A stretch of 64,000 bases of DNA from an uncultured Erythrobacter sp. (GCF_958304185.1 NZ_OY284433.1:310001-374000), one strand, 5' to 3'; positions 43,302 to 51,352 are shown, numbered from the stretch's first letter. The notes: generated by a model not told the origin, from the letters alone. Numbers and translations are program-made.

Positions 43302-43535
43302 TCAGTATGTCAGCGCGGCGTCCGTATCGCCGCTGGCAAGTGCGGCGTGGAAGGCCATAACGGTGCCAACGGGTGTTGCCGCATCGACCGGCGCTTCCGG
43401 ATTTGCCGAAGCGGGCGGTCGCGGCCCGTCATGCGGCACCGGATGCGCAGCCGTCAGACTTAGTCCGATCGCTGCAATGCCAACGAGAGACGCAGCACGT
43501 CGCCCTGTCAGCTGCATCATTTTACCCTCGATCAT
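43302..43535 (-). pseudogene. DUF4440/SnoaL-like exported protein truncated by IS3
   Basis: The first 77 residues remain: a signal peptide (LTGRRAASLVGIAAIGLSLTAA) and the start of an NTF2-like domain (VGTVMAFHAALASGDTDAAL). The reading frame then meets the IS right end, whose terminal TGA is the stop codon (43304-43302). The remainder of the gene is not on the other side of the IS, so it was lost. It was the last gene of the cop operon. Confidence 0.8.
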
Positions 43536-43565
43536 CGTCTCTTCCTCCCTCGATCAGTTTCTTGG

Positions 43566-44489
43566 TTACATCGTCATCGGAGACAACATGCCCAGCACGG
43601 CAACCAGTCCAATCACTCCGACCGCCATCATCAACTCGCCTGCCAGGCTTCTACGAAGGCGCGATAAAGTGATTGAGGACTCCGATTTGTCGCTCTCGCC
43701 TTTCAGGGCCGCCCGTCGTCCGATCCGGGCGTTGTGCGCGCCGAACGCCAGCATCATTCCAACCGACAGGACTTTGGCGATCAGCAAGATCCCATAAGGC
43801 GTGGTCAAAACCGAGACGCTGTTCTCCAGTCCAAAGATCAACTGCGCGTTGATCACGCCCGTCAGAGCAGCTGCAGCAACCAGGCCGACGCCCAACGGCG
43901 CGAACCCGTGCATCACGCGAAGCAGCGGCAAAGCAGGGATGAGATCGGGCTGCCGATGGGCTTTAAGTGTCAGGAACAGAAACCAGCAAATGGCACCCAC
44001 CCACAGGCTGGTCGCCAGCAGATGGACGGCATTGTTCAATCGGTGGAACAGGCCTAATCCGGCTTCAGTCGCAGCCGCATGGCCGCTCCAGCTGAGCGTC
44101 AGCAATGCGCCAGCGAAGCACATGGCCGCAATCAGAGTGCCTTGCCTTCCTGCTCGGCTCGCAAGCAGCGCGCAAAGGCCGGCAATCAGCAGCGCAAGGC
44201 GCATTAGAAACGCCATGCCCATTTCGGTGCCAATGATCATCGCTTCGATCATCGGCCAGTCGAGCGAGGTAATCGGCGCGCCCATCATTGCTGCAATCGA
44301 CACCAGCATCAGCGCGACTGCTAACAGCGGCGCAGAAATCGCGACGAGGGTCAGAGCAGCCCTGCCCTCATCCTGCGACACCCACTCCATGTGCCGCAGC
44401 TTCAGCAACCGGAACGCCGTCCAACCGAACAGGCAAAGCAGCGCGCCATAATGCGCAAATCGCAACCCCTGCTCGGCCAGACTCCCCAC
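43566..44489 (-). CDS. copD: copper resistance protein D (CopD)
   Basis: 307 aa from a GTG at 44489, about eight membrane helices. HAAATEAGLGLFHRLNNAVH and LATSLWVGAICWFLFL with conserved His are typical of CopD. Works with periplasmic CopC in copper transfer across the inner membrane. Seven bp after copC. Confidence 0.88.
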   Translation of the reverse strand: MGSLAEQGLRFAHYGALLCLFGWTAFRLLKLRHMEWVSQDEGRAALTLVAISAPLLAVALMLVSIAAMMGAPITSLDWPMIEAMIIGTEMGMAFLMRLALLIAGLCALLASRAGRQGTLIAAMCFAGALLTLSWSGHAAATEAGLGLFHRLNNAVHLLATSLWVGAICWFLFLTLKAHRQPDLIPALPLLRVMHGFAPLGVGLVAAAALTGVINAQLIFGLENSVSVLTTPYGILLIAKVLSVGMMLAFGAHNARIGRRAALKGESDKSESSITLSRLRRSLAGELMMAVGVIGLVAVLGMLSPMTM

Positions 44490-44496
44490 GCTGTTG

Positions 44497-44886
44497 TCAG
44501 CTGACGATGAAGTTGACGGTGCCGTTCATGCGATGCCCATCGGCTCCGGCGGCCTGCCAGCGCACCTCATAGGTTCCGGCGCGCAGCGGCTGTCGCAGGG
44601 TGAGCGTCATGGTCTTGTTGCCATTGCTCCAGGCCGTCGTGAAATTGCGGATCACCATCTCGCCGTGGTTCGCCATCCCGGGCATCGCGGTCATGACGAT
44701 GCTGGCGGCGGCGGTCGGCGGCAGCAGAGCTTCGCTGAATGTTAGGGTCACCGCCCGCGGGCGCGCAACGGTTGCGCCCTCAGCAGGAGTCGAGGCCACG
44801 ACGCGCGTATGAGCAAGCGCGATCGACGGGGCCGCAAGCGGCGCAGCGATCATGGCAATTGCGGCGAGGAGAGATGCGAATTTCAT
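44497..44886 (-). CDS. copC: periplasmic copper-binding protein CopC
   Basis: 129 aa from ATG 44886. Signal peptide ending SIALA-H; mature HTRVVASTPAEGATV starts with the N-terminal His of the Cu(II) site. C-terminal AAGADGHRMNGTVNFIVS carries the second Cu-site His. Beta-barrel copper carrier. Confidence 0.93.
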   Translation of the reverse strand: MKFASLLAAIAMIAAPLAAPSIALAHTRVVASTPAEGATVARPRAVTLTFSEALLPPTAAASIVMTAMPGMANHGEMVIRNFTTAWSNGNKTMTLTLRQPLRAGTYEVRWQAAGADGHRMNGTVNFIVS

Positions 44887-44902
44887 GGGGTATTCCTTTA
44901 CT

Positions 44903-46021
44903 TCAAAACCAGAAACGGATGCCGACGAGATAGTTGGTAACGCTGGGATCCTCGCCTCGTGCGCGGGCGTAATCGGCGCTGCCGCCGAGGCGCCAGCTTT
45001 GTTCGATGCCGATATAGGGGGCAAACTCGCGGATGAATTCGTAGCGCAGCCGCACGCCGACCTCGACCGAGTCGATCCCTGAACCGATGCCGAGGCGCGG
45101 AATGTCCTGCGCCGACAAGTTCACCTCGGCGCGCGGTTGCACGATCAGACGCTGCGTGATCCGCTGGTCGACCTCGCCCTCAATCCGCGCCGTGAGATCG
45201 CCGCGCTGTGAAAGAAACAATGCGGCGTCGACTTCGAACATATAGGGCGAAAGCCCTTGCACGCCGATCACTGCATGTGTGGTGTCGGGTCCGCCGAGGT
45301 CTTGCCGCACGCCCGCCTGCAGATCCCAGAAGGGCGCAATGGCCCGGGCGTAAAGCGCCTGAACTTCGGCTTGTTCAATCGGTTCGCCGAACGTGCCTTC
45401 ACCTTCGCTCTTGAACCAGAGCCGGCTCGTCGGGCCACCATAATAGCCCTGAAGATCCCACAGATAGCCCTCGCGACCGTCACGCACCTGCGTTTCGAAA
45501 CGATCGCCCTGAAACCAGAAGACCGGGAAATCGCCATGGGTGCGTTGCAGATCCTCGCGCGAAGCCCGCATCGCATCGGCGCCCCAAAGGGCATCGGCAG
45601 CGCGCGGTGGACCGCTTCCGGCCTCAGGTGGCGGCGGGGTTTCCATGGCAGGTCCAGGCGATGCCGACGCTGCGTCGTCCATCATGCCATGATCCATGGT
45701 GCTGTGGTCCATGCCAGCCATCGGATCGGCAGGCGCAGCCGGCCCACCCGTCATGTCATGGCCCGCGTGAGGGTCGATTGGCTCAGCGGTCGCAGGCTGC
45801 TCAGGCATTACGTGCCCCGCGTGCGGATCGGCCGGATCAGGCGCGGGCGTAGTCGGCGCGGCCGGCATGCCGTGCCCGGCATGGGGATCGCCGGGCGCTG
45901 GAGCAGGTGTCGGCGCTGGCGCTGGCGCAGGCATTGCATGCCCTTGATGCTGCGCGAAGGCCGGGACGGAGATCATCGCGCTCCCGAGCAGGGCCGCTGA
46001 CAGGACAGACCGCACGCTCAT
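44903..46021 (-). CDS. copB: outer-membrane copper resistance protein CopB
   Basis: 372 aa. Signal peptide MSVRSVLSAALLGSAMISVPAFA, then a His/Met-rich Pro-rich region with three DPHAGHxM repeats and a DHSTMDHGMM stretch (residues about 44-118), then the CopB beta barrel ending in NYLVGIRFWF with the terminal aromatic of outer-membrane proteins. Overlaps copA by 4 nt. Confidence 0.94.
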   Translation of the reverse strand: MSVRSVLSAALLGSAMISVPAFAQHQGHAMPAPAPAPTPAPAPGDPHAGHGMPAAPTTPAPDPADPHAGHVMPEQPATAEPIDPHAGHDMTGGPAAPADPMAGMDHSTMDHGMMDDAASASPGPAMETPPPPEAGSGPPRAADALWGADAMRASREDLQRTHGDFPVFWFQGDRFETQVRDGREGYLWDLQGYYGGPTSRLWFKSEGEGTFGEPIEQAEVQALYARAIAPFWDLQAGVRQDLGGPDTTHAVIGVQGLSPYMFEVDAALFLSQRGDLTARIEGEVDQRITQRLIVQPRAEVNLSAQDIPRLGIGSGIDSVEVGVRLRYEFIREFAPYIGIEQSWRLGGSADYARARGEDPSVTNYLVGIRFWF

Positions 46022-47883
46022 GCGCCGCCGCCCGGACCGACCACGGTCACGGTCTGCATCATCCCGCCATGCATGTGATACATCAGGTGGCAGTGGAATG
46101 CCCAGTCGCCGGGTTCGTTGGCGGTGAGATCAAATTGCGCGCTGGCGCCGGGCTGGACGATCACGACGTTCTTGCGCGGCTGATGCGCAGCGCTTTCCCC
46201 GTTGACCAGTTCGAAGAACATGCCGTGCAGATGGATGGGGTGCGCCATCATCGTGTTGTTGATGAGCTTCACCCGCACCCGCTCGTTCCATGCAAAACGG
46301 ATCGGCACGTCGCTGACGGCCGAATACATCCGTCCGTCGAACGACCACATGTAGCGCTCCATGTTGCCCGTCAGGTGGAGTTCGAGCAGCCGCGAAGGCT
46401 CGCGCGTGTCGGGGTTGGCCTCAAGCGCGGTGAGCATCCGATAGTTGAGCACGCGGTGCGGCACATCGCGCAGGCCAAGCCCGGGATCGCCCATTTTGTC
46501 GACCGGCGCCATCGACACCATGTCCACGCCCGGGCCGACTGCGACATCGGGCGGTAGCAGCGTGGTGTCGCGCATCATCATCCCGTCCATGCTCATGCCG
46601 TCCATCGCCATGCCCGCCATTGCGCCATCGGCGGCGTCAGCAGGTACGGCCGGATCGCCATGGCCCATGGCGGCGTGGTCCATTTCGCTTGCTGCAGCAT
46701 CTGCGGCGGCGCCGCCATGATCCATCATGCTGTGATCCATGCCATCAGAGCCGTGGTTCATGCCCATGTCACCCATGGTCAACAGCGGCGGATCGCGCAG
46801 GGCCGGCACCGCAGCGCGCGCGCCGGGGCGGCTCGCCAGCATCGCCAGCGCCATGCCTGATCGGTCCATCGATTCGCCCACGATGGCATAGGCATCAGCC
46901 TCACCGGGAGTGACGATCACGTCATAGATTTCAGCCGTGCCGATCTGGAATTCGTCGACCTCAACCGGGCGCACATTCTGGCCATCGGCAGCGATGATAG
47001 TCATCGGCAGGCCTGGAATGCGAACATTGAAAAAGCTTTGCGCGGATCCATTGATGATGCGCAGCCGCACGCGTTCTCCGGCGCGGAACAGATATTCCAT
47101 CCCCTCGGTTGGGCCGCGCCCGTTGGCGAGGAAGGTGTAGGTCGGCGCGCCGATATCCATGATGTCGGTCGGCATCATCCGCATTTCGGCCCACATCCGC
47201 CGTTCTTCACCCGACATCGGATATTGGTCAGTCCAGGTGCTCAGCTGCCGATTGAAATAGCCTTCGCCCGTGCGCAACCGGCTCATGATGAAATGCGGAT
47301 CGAGCACGGTGAAGTCGCTCAGCAGCAGGATGTAATCGCGATCAAACTGCACCGGCTCGGCCCCTGCCGGATCGATGATCATCGGGCCGTAATGGCCGGA
47401 TTGCTCCTGCAGACCCGAATGGCTGTGATACCAATAGGTGCCCGACTGGCGGATGGGGAACTCGTAGGTGAAGGTCTGGCCCGGTTTGATACCGGGAAAG
47501 CTGATGCCCGGCACCCCATCCATGTGGAACGGCAAAAGGAAGCCGTGCCAGTGGACCGACGTATCGGTCTCCAGGTTATTGGTGACATTCAGGCGGACAT
47601 TCTGCCCTTCGCGCAGCCGGATCAGCGGGCCGGGGACACTGCCATTGACGGCAATGCCCGGGCCGCGCCGCCCTTCGACAATGCGGTGGCCGCTGCCAAC
47701 GGTCAGATCGATGACATCGCCTGATAGCTCGCCAAAGCCTGCTGGAATACGCGGGCCGCCGCGCCCATGGCTGCCGCTGCGGTGGACGCTATGCCCTTGC
47801 GCCCAGGCCGGCATGGCAGCGAAGGCGGATCCCGCGCCGAGGGCGGCGATCAGGTGACGTCGTGTAAGGTTCGGACTGTTCAT
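46018..47883 (-). CDS. copA: multicopper oxidase CopA, Tat-exported
   Basis: 621 aa. Twin-arginine signal TRRHLIAALGAGSAF. Copper-site motifs HWHGFL, WYHSHSG, HPIHLHGMF and HCHLMYHMHGGMM complete the type 1-3 centres. A Met/His-rich insert (MGMNHGSDGMDHSMMDHGG and following, residues about 375-470) is typical of CopA. Oxidises Cu(I) in the periplasm. The start lies 7 nt after a CGTATA element, leaving little or no leader if that promoter is used. Confidence 0.95.
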   Translation of the reverse strand: MNSPNLTRRHLIAALGAGSAFAAMPAWAQGHSVHRSGSHGRGGPRIPAGFGELSGDVIDLTVGSGHRIVEGRRGPGIAVNGSVPGPLIRLREGQNVRLNVTNNLETDTSVHWHGFLLPFHMDGVPGISFPGIKPGQTFTYEFPIRQSGTYWYHSHSGLQEQSGHYGPMIIDPAGAEPVQFDRDYILLLSDFTVLDPHFIMSRLRTGEGYFNRQLSTWTDQYPMSGEERRMWAEMRMMPTDIMDIGAPTYTFLANGRGPTEGMEYLFRAGERVRLRIINGSAQSFFNVRIPGLPMTIIAADGQNVRPVEVDEFQIGTAEIYDVIVTPGEADAYAIVGESMDRSGMALAMLASRPGARAAVPALRDPPLLTMGDMGMNHGSDGMDHSMMDHGGAAADAAASEMDHAAMGHGDPAVPADAADGAMAGMAMDGMSMDGMMMRDTTLLPPDVAVGPGVDMVSMAPVDKMGDPGLGLRDVPHRVLNYRMLTALEANPDTREPSRLLELHLTGNMERYMWSFDGRMYSAVSDVPIRFAWNERVRVKLINNTMMAHPIHLHGMFFELVNGESAAHQPRKNVVIVQPGASAQFDLTANEPGDWAFHCHLMYHMHGGMMQTVTVVGPGGGA

Positions 47884-47889
47884 ACGCTT

Positions 47890-48462
47890 CTATACGCGCG
47901 TGTCCGGGCCACCCCTCACAATGCCCACCAATTTTTGACGCGCGCGAGAAAGCCGCGTCTCGACCGTCTTAACACTGATGCCCAGCGTCATTGCTGTCTC
48001 CTGCTGGCTCAACCCCTCAACCGTGCACAAAATCAACACGTCTTTCAGCTTGGCCGGAAGCTCCGCGATCGCACTGGCGGTCGCGGCAAGCTCGGCGCGG
48101 TCTGCAGCAAGTGTTTCCGCAGAAGGCGTATCATCAGCGATCCAGTCCGCCGTGTGCTCGGGCATCGGCAGGCCGATGAACCGCCTGACCGCGCGGCGAC
48201 GAGCCCAGTCCCGGCATTTGTTCAGCGTAATGGCGCTGATCCAGGCCTTGAAAGGTCGCTCGGGATCATAGCGGTTGAGCGCAGCAAACGCGGCGACGAA
48301 CGCTTCCTGCGCAATATCGAAGGCTTCTTCGGGATCGCCCGTCGCCGAGCGCGCAAGCCGGTAGACGGTCTCACGGTAGCGCTCAACCAGCGCACGTTGC
48401 GCGCCGGACCCTCCGGCCCGTGCGTCGCGTATAAGCGCCGCATCCAGATTGTCTGAGGTCAC
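47890..48462 (-). CDS. ECF RNA polymerase sigma factor (CnrH-like)
   Basis: 190 aa. Sigma region 2 (YRETVYRLARSATGDPEEAF, DIAQEAFVAAFAALNRYD) and region 4 (LPAKLKDVLILCTVEGLSQQ, SVKTVETRLSRARQKL). Overlaps the CnrX-like gene by 4 nt. Gene order anti-sigma, sensor, sigma equals cnrYXH of Cupriavidus, but the downstream genes are copABCD and not cnrCBA. The copA promoter-like element lies inside its 3' end. Confidence 0.88.
   Translation of the reverse strand: MTSDNLDAALIRDARAGGSGAQRALVERYRETVYRLARSATGDPEEAFDIAQEAFVAAFAALNRYDPERPFKAWISAITLNKCRDWARRRAVRRFIGLPMPEHTADWIADDTPSAETLAADRAELAATASAIAELPAKLKDVLILCTVEGLSQQETAMTLGISVKTVETRLSRARQKLVGIVRGGPDTRV
47891..47918 (-). promoter_or_regulatory. ECF-type promoter of copA (predicted)
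   Basis: On the minus strand: TGAGGGGT, 14 bp, CGTATA. The same two blocks with the same spacing occur at 49172-49199. CGTATA is a typical ECF -10 form. Transcription would start at or next to the copA ATG, which suggests a leaderless or nearly leaderless message in addition to read-through from the sigma gene. Confidence 0.6.
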
Positions 48463-48896
48463 TGCGGCTGTGTAGCGAGGCTCTTGCTAACCACCGCATC
48501 GAACCGCGCCTGTTGATCGGGACGAAGAATGGCCCGCATCGCGAAAACATGCTCGAGCGTCGCCTTCTGGAGATCCCCCATCGCATCATGCGTATCGTCC
48601 ACCGCCGCAGAAACGCGGGGACCATTTTCATGTTCGGCGGCGATGGCGTCGCCGAGAAGTGCATTGCTTCGCCTGAGCCGGTCTTCGAGCGCCTCGCGCC
48701 GCGCAGCAAACTGGCGCTCCAGTGCGGTCAGTTCTTGTTCCTGGGCCGGATCAAGGTCGAGCTCACCATGAATCAAGGCATGGAGTTCAGCCCCACCATG
48801 GTGCGGTGCGGGTTGAAGCATGCGCCCAAGCCACACCCCGACCAGCGCGAGCGCAATGATCAGGCCTGCCGCCAAGGCGATACGACGAAGGTTCAT
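48459..48896 (-). CDS. CnrX-like periplasmic metal sensor
   Basis: 145 aa, N-terminal membrane anchor (residues 5-24) and a helical periplasmic domain. H39, H43, E60, H116 and M120 fall at spacings 4, 17, 56 and 4, identical to the Ni/Co ligands H42, H46, E63, H119 and M123 of CnrX. It should release the anti-sigma factor when metal binds. Overlaps both neighbours by 4 nt. Confidence 0.85.
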   Translation of the reverse strand: MNLRRIALAAGLIIALALVGVWLGRMLQPAPHHGGAELHALIHGELDLDPAQEQELTALERQFAARREALEDRLRRSNALLGDAIAAEHENGPRVSAAVDDTHDAMGDLQKATLEHVFAMRAILRPDQQARFDAVVSKSLATQPQ

Positions 48897-49153
48897 TCCT
48901 GACCCAATGCAATCAAGGGCGTAAGCGAAGAAGGCGGCCCGAAGGCAGCCAGGGGCACCTCGGCGCGTGCTGGCACCTGGAGCCCGCCGACGACCCCCAT
49001 CCCCAACGACACAACGAGCCCCAGTCCGAGCATAGCCCGCGTCTGCCGCACCTCGTTCTGCGCGCGAGCCGCCAGCCTTCCGCCGTCAAGGGCGGAAAGA
49101 TCCGGCACGGGAAGCCCGGCCAGTCGGGCGAGATTTGCGTCGAGGTCCATCAT
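48893..49153 (-). CDS. CnrY-like small membrane anti-sigma factor
   Basis: 86 aa from the first of two adjacent ATGs (49153), with AAGGAG upstream. A 40-residue cytoplasmic part, one membrane helix at about 41-60 (MLGLGLVVSLGMGVVGGLQV) and a short periplasmic tail: the layout of CnrY. The N-terminal part would hold the sigma factor at the membrane. First gene of the regulatory operon. Confidence 0.7.
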   Translation of the reverse strand: MMDLDANLARLAGLPVPDLSALDGGRLAARAQNEVRQTRAMLGLGLVVSLGMGVVGGLQVPARAEVPLAAFGPPSSLTPLIALGQE

Positions 49154-49171
49154 GAAGCTCCTTCGGGATTG

Positions 49172-49199
49172 TATACGCGGGCGCGGCAAATACCCCTCA
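49172..49199 (-). promoter_or_regulatory. ECF-type promoter of the anti-sigma/sensor/sigma/cop operon (predicted)
   Basis: TGAGGGGT (49199-49192 on the minus strand), 14 bp, CGTATA (49177-49172), then AAGGAG and the ATG at 49153. Matches the element before copA block for block, as expected for autoregulation by the encoded sigma factor. Confidence 0.65.
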
Positions 49200-49610
49200 T
49201 GTTGCCACCTTCGATCCTGCATTTTCTTGGTCAAAGCTGAAAGCATCGATGATGGGACAGGGTCCGGATTGTTCCGACGCACAGTCATCTGCGAGCCTGA
49301 CGAGGGCTCCCCGCATGGTTTGCAACGTCGCGATTTTCTCATCGAGAGCCGCGATCCTAACGCGTGCCAGATTCTGCGCCGCTGTGCGATCGCCCGTATC
49401 GAGAGCAAGAAGGGTCGCGATCTCGTCAAGCGTGAAGCCCGCAGTCTGCGCCGAGCGGATCGATTGCAAACGGCCAAGATCGATGCGCGTATAGCGGCGT
49501 GGCCCCTCATGCCGCGCAGGCTGCGCCAGCAATCCGCGCCGCTGATAATAGCGGATCGTCTCGACATTGACCCTGCCTGCGCGGGCAAATTCACCAATTT
49601 TCATTTTCAC
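49197..49610 (-). CDS. MerR-family metalloregulator, CueR/MerR-like
   Basis: 137 aa (135 if started at the second Met). N-terminal winged helix MKIGEFARAGRVNVETIRYY, dimer helix, and a metal loop with C110-x7-C118 followed by PIIDAF, as in CueR (C112-x7-C120-PIIENL). There is Thr at about the position where CueR has Ser77 and mercury MerR has Cys82. Suggests sensing of a monovalent coinage metal, though the operator resembles that of mer. Divergent from the glutaredoxin-MauE gene. Confidence 0.85.
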   Translation of the reverse strand: MKMKIGEFARAGRVNVETIRYYQRRGLLAQPARHEGPRRYTRIDLGRLQSIRSAQTAGFTLDEIATLLALDTGDRTAAQNLARVRIAALDEKIATLQTMRGALVRLADDCASEQSGPCPIIDAFSFDQENAGSKVAT

Positions 49611-49612
49611 CC

Positions 49613-49643
49613 TTGATTCCGTACCATGGTACGGGACCTATAT
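49613..49643 (+). promoter_or_regulatory. MerR-type promoter-operator
   Basis: TTGATT (-35, 49613-49618), 19-bp spacer, CTATAT (-10, 49638-49643). The spacer starts with the perfect palindrome CCGTACCATGGTACGG (49619-49634). The overlong 19-bp spacer with a dyad inside is the hallmark of MerR-twisted promoters. Faces the glutaredoxin-MauE gene. Confidence 0.85.
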
Positions 49644-49677
49644 GGGCTGCATTGCTGCGATCCAAAGGAAATCTCCA

Positions 49678-50415
49678 ATGCCCAAGCCCATAAAAACCGC
49701 GGTGCTCCACCGCATGGTAATGCCCAATCACACATGTCCTTATGGCCTGAAATCCAAGCATCTGCTCGAAACGCGCGGCTACAAGGTCGATGATCGGCAC
49801 CTTACCACGCGCGAACAGACCGACGCGTTCAAGGCTGAACACGGCGTTGCAACCACCCCTCAGACTTTCATCGATGGCGAGCGCATTGGCGGGCATGACG
49901 ACCTGCGGCGATACTTCGGGATCAAGGTCCTGGATCCTGCTGCAACCAGCTATCGCCCGATCATCGCGCTCTTCGCCATGACCGCAGCGATGGCAATTGC
50001 GGCCGGCATCGCGGTCGATGGCACGTCTCTGAGTGTTCGCGTTGCAGAGTGGTTTATCGCCTTCAGCATGTGCGTCTTGGCGCTGCTCAAGCTCCAGAAC
50101 GTCGACAAGTTTGCGACCATGTTCCTCAATTACGACCTCTTGGCAAAGCGCTGGGTGCCTTATGCGACCCTTTATCCTTTCGCTGAGGGCCTCGCCGGTG
50201 TGCTGATGGTCTCGGGCCAACTGCATTGGCTATCGATACCGGTGGCGCTGTTCATCGGCACGATCGGTGCGATCTCGGTCTTCAAAGCCGTCTATATCGA
50301 CCGACGCGAACTCAAATGCGCTTGCGTCGGCGGAGACAGCAATGTGCCGCTGGGCTTTGTATCATTGACCGAAAATCTGATGATGATCGGCATGGCAGTG
50401 TGGATGATGACCTAG
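49678..50415 (+). CDS. glutaredoxin-MauE fusion membrane protein
   Basis: 245 aa from ATG 49678 with AAAGGA before it. Residues 1-80 are a glutaredoxin with the active-site motif CPYG (HTCPYGLKSKHLLETRGY) and TTPQTFIDGERIGGHDDL. Residues about 90-245 are the MauE membrane domain with four helices and C-terminal KCACVGGDSNVPLGF. Probably a membrane redox relay that reduces or delivers thiols under metal stress. Controlled by the divergent MerR-type gene. Confidence 0.83.
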   Translation: MPKPIKTAVLHRMVMPNHTCPYGLKSKHLLETRGYKVDDRHLTTREQTDAFKAEHGVATTPQTFIDGERIGGHDDLRRYFGIKVLDPAATSYRPIIALFAMTAAMAIAAGIAVDGTSLSVRVAEWFIAFSMCVLALLKLQNVDKFATMFLNYDLLAKRWVPYATLYPFAEGLAGVLMVSGQLHWLSIPVALFIGTIGAISVFKAVYIDRRELKCACVGGDSNVPLGFVSLTENLMMIGMAVWMMT

Positions 50416-50431
50416 AGCGAAGATCGCATAT

Positions 50432-51352
50432 TCAGCGATGCAGCGCCGTCTCATCAGTGCACGGAACAGCTTCTGTCTGAATCGTGACGTGATGGACTGC
50501 GAACTGCGCTTCCAGCATGTCTGCCACGGCGCGGCGCACCCTCTCCGCATCCTCCCCTTCACCAATCGCAACATGCGCGGTCAGGCTGGCGTCATCGCCC
50601 GCCACCGACCACAGGTGCAGGTCATGCACTCCCGTGACGCCGGCAATCTCGCCCATCGCGGCGCGGATGGCCTTGAGGTCAAACCCGCGCGGCACGCCTT
50701 GCAGAAGGATATGCGTGGTATCGCGCAGCAATATCCACGTGCGGGGTAGAACCCAGAGGCCGATCGCAATCGCGACGAACGGATCAATCCAGTTGAGACC
50801 GGTGAAATAGATCATGACGGCGGCAGCGATGACCCCAAGCGAGCCAAGCATATCGGCCCAGACCTCGAGATAGGCCCCCTTGAGGTTCAGGCTGTCCTCT
50901 TTGCCACCGGCGAGGATCCGCATCGCAATGAGGTTCACAAGCAGCCCCAGCGTTGCGACAATCAGCATGCCCACGGATTCGACGGGCTGTGGTGCAAAGA
51001 ACCGCCCGATCCCCTCGATGAGAATGTATCCGGCGACCGCAAACAGCAGGATCGCGTTGAACGCCGCCGCCAATATCTCGAATCGCCGATAGCCGAAGGT
51101 GCGCTGATCATCGGGCGGACGCTGGCCGATCTTCACCGCCGCCAGCGCAATCGCCAGCGCCGCGCTGTCGGTAAACATGTGCGCAGCGTCGGAAAGCAGC
51201 GCCAGGCTGTCAAAGACAAAGGCACCGACCAACTCGGCGATCAGGAACGTCGTGGTCAGTCCAAGTGCAATGGCAAGGCGACGGGTGCTGGCACCAGCGC
51301 CATGGCTATGGCCCTGGTGACCGGCATTGCCATGATCATGACCCGCGCCCAT
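50432..51352 (-). CDS. czcD: CDF-family divalent metal efflux transporter (CzcD-like)
   Basis: 306 aa from ATG 51352 (MGAGHDHGNAGHQGHSHGAG); ATG 51379 is an alternative. His-rich N-terminus, six helices, metal site LLSDAAHMFTDSAAL and YLEVWADMLGSLG, and a cytoplasmic C-terminal domain with HDLHLWSVAGDDASLTAHV. Exports Zn, Co or Cd from the cytoplasm. Downstream of czcA on the same strand. Confidence 0.9.
   Translation of the reverse strand: MGAGHDHGNAGHQGHSHGAGASTRRLAIALGLTTTFLIAELVGAFVFDSLALLSDAAHMFTDSAALAIALAAVKIGQRPPDDQRTFGYRRFEILAAAFNAILLFAVAGYILIEGIGRFFAPQPVESVGMLIVATLGLLVNLIAMRILAGGKEDSLNLKGAYLEVWADMLGSLGVIAAAVMIYFTGLNWIDPFVAIAIGLWVLPRTWILLRDTTHILLQGVPRGFDLKAIRAAMGEIAGVTGVHDLHLWSVAGDDASLTAHVAIGEGEDAERVRRAVADMLEAQFAVHHVTIQTEAVPCTDETALHR

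Larger units (their letters stand above)
42039..43304 (+). mobile_element. IS3-family insertion sequence
   Basis: 1266 bp. Left end begins TGATCTGCCCCC ... CTGAGTGG; the right end read on the minus strand begins TGACCGGCCCCC ... CTGAGTGG, giving imperfect inverted repeats of about 25 bp. It encodes orfA and orfB joined by a -1 frameshift site. No target duplication is visible: the 4 bp on the left (CGCG) and right (GTAT) differ, so DNA next to the element was probably deleted after insertion. Confidence 0.88.

Noticed and set aside
42035-43308. Target-site duplication flanking the IS3 element
   Set aside because: The 3-4 bp on each side do not match.
48893-49597. A 234-codon minus-strand protein covering the anti-sigma factor
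   Set aside because: The upstream part is the shadow of the MerR gene in another frame; the short 86-aa protein has its own ribosome site and predicted promoter.
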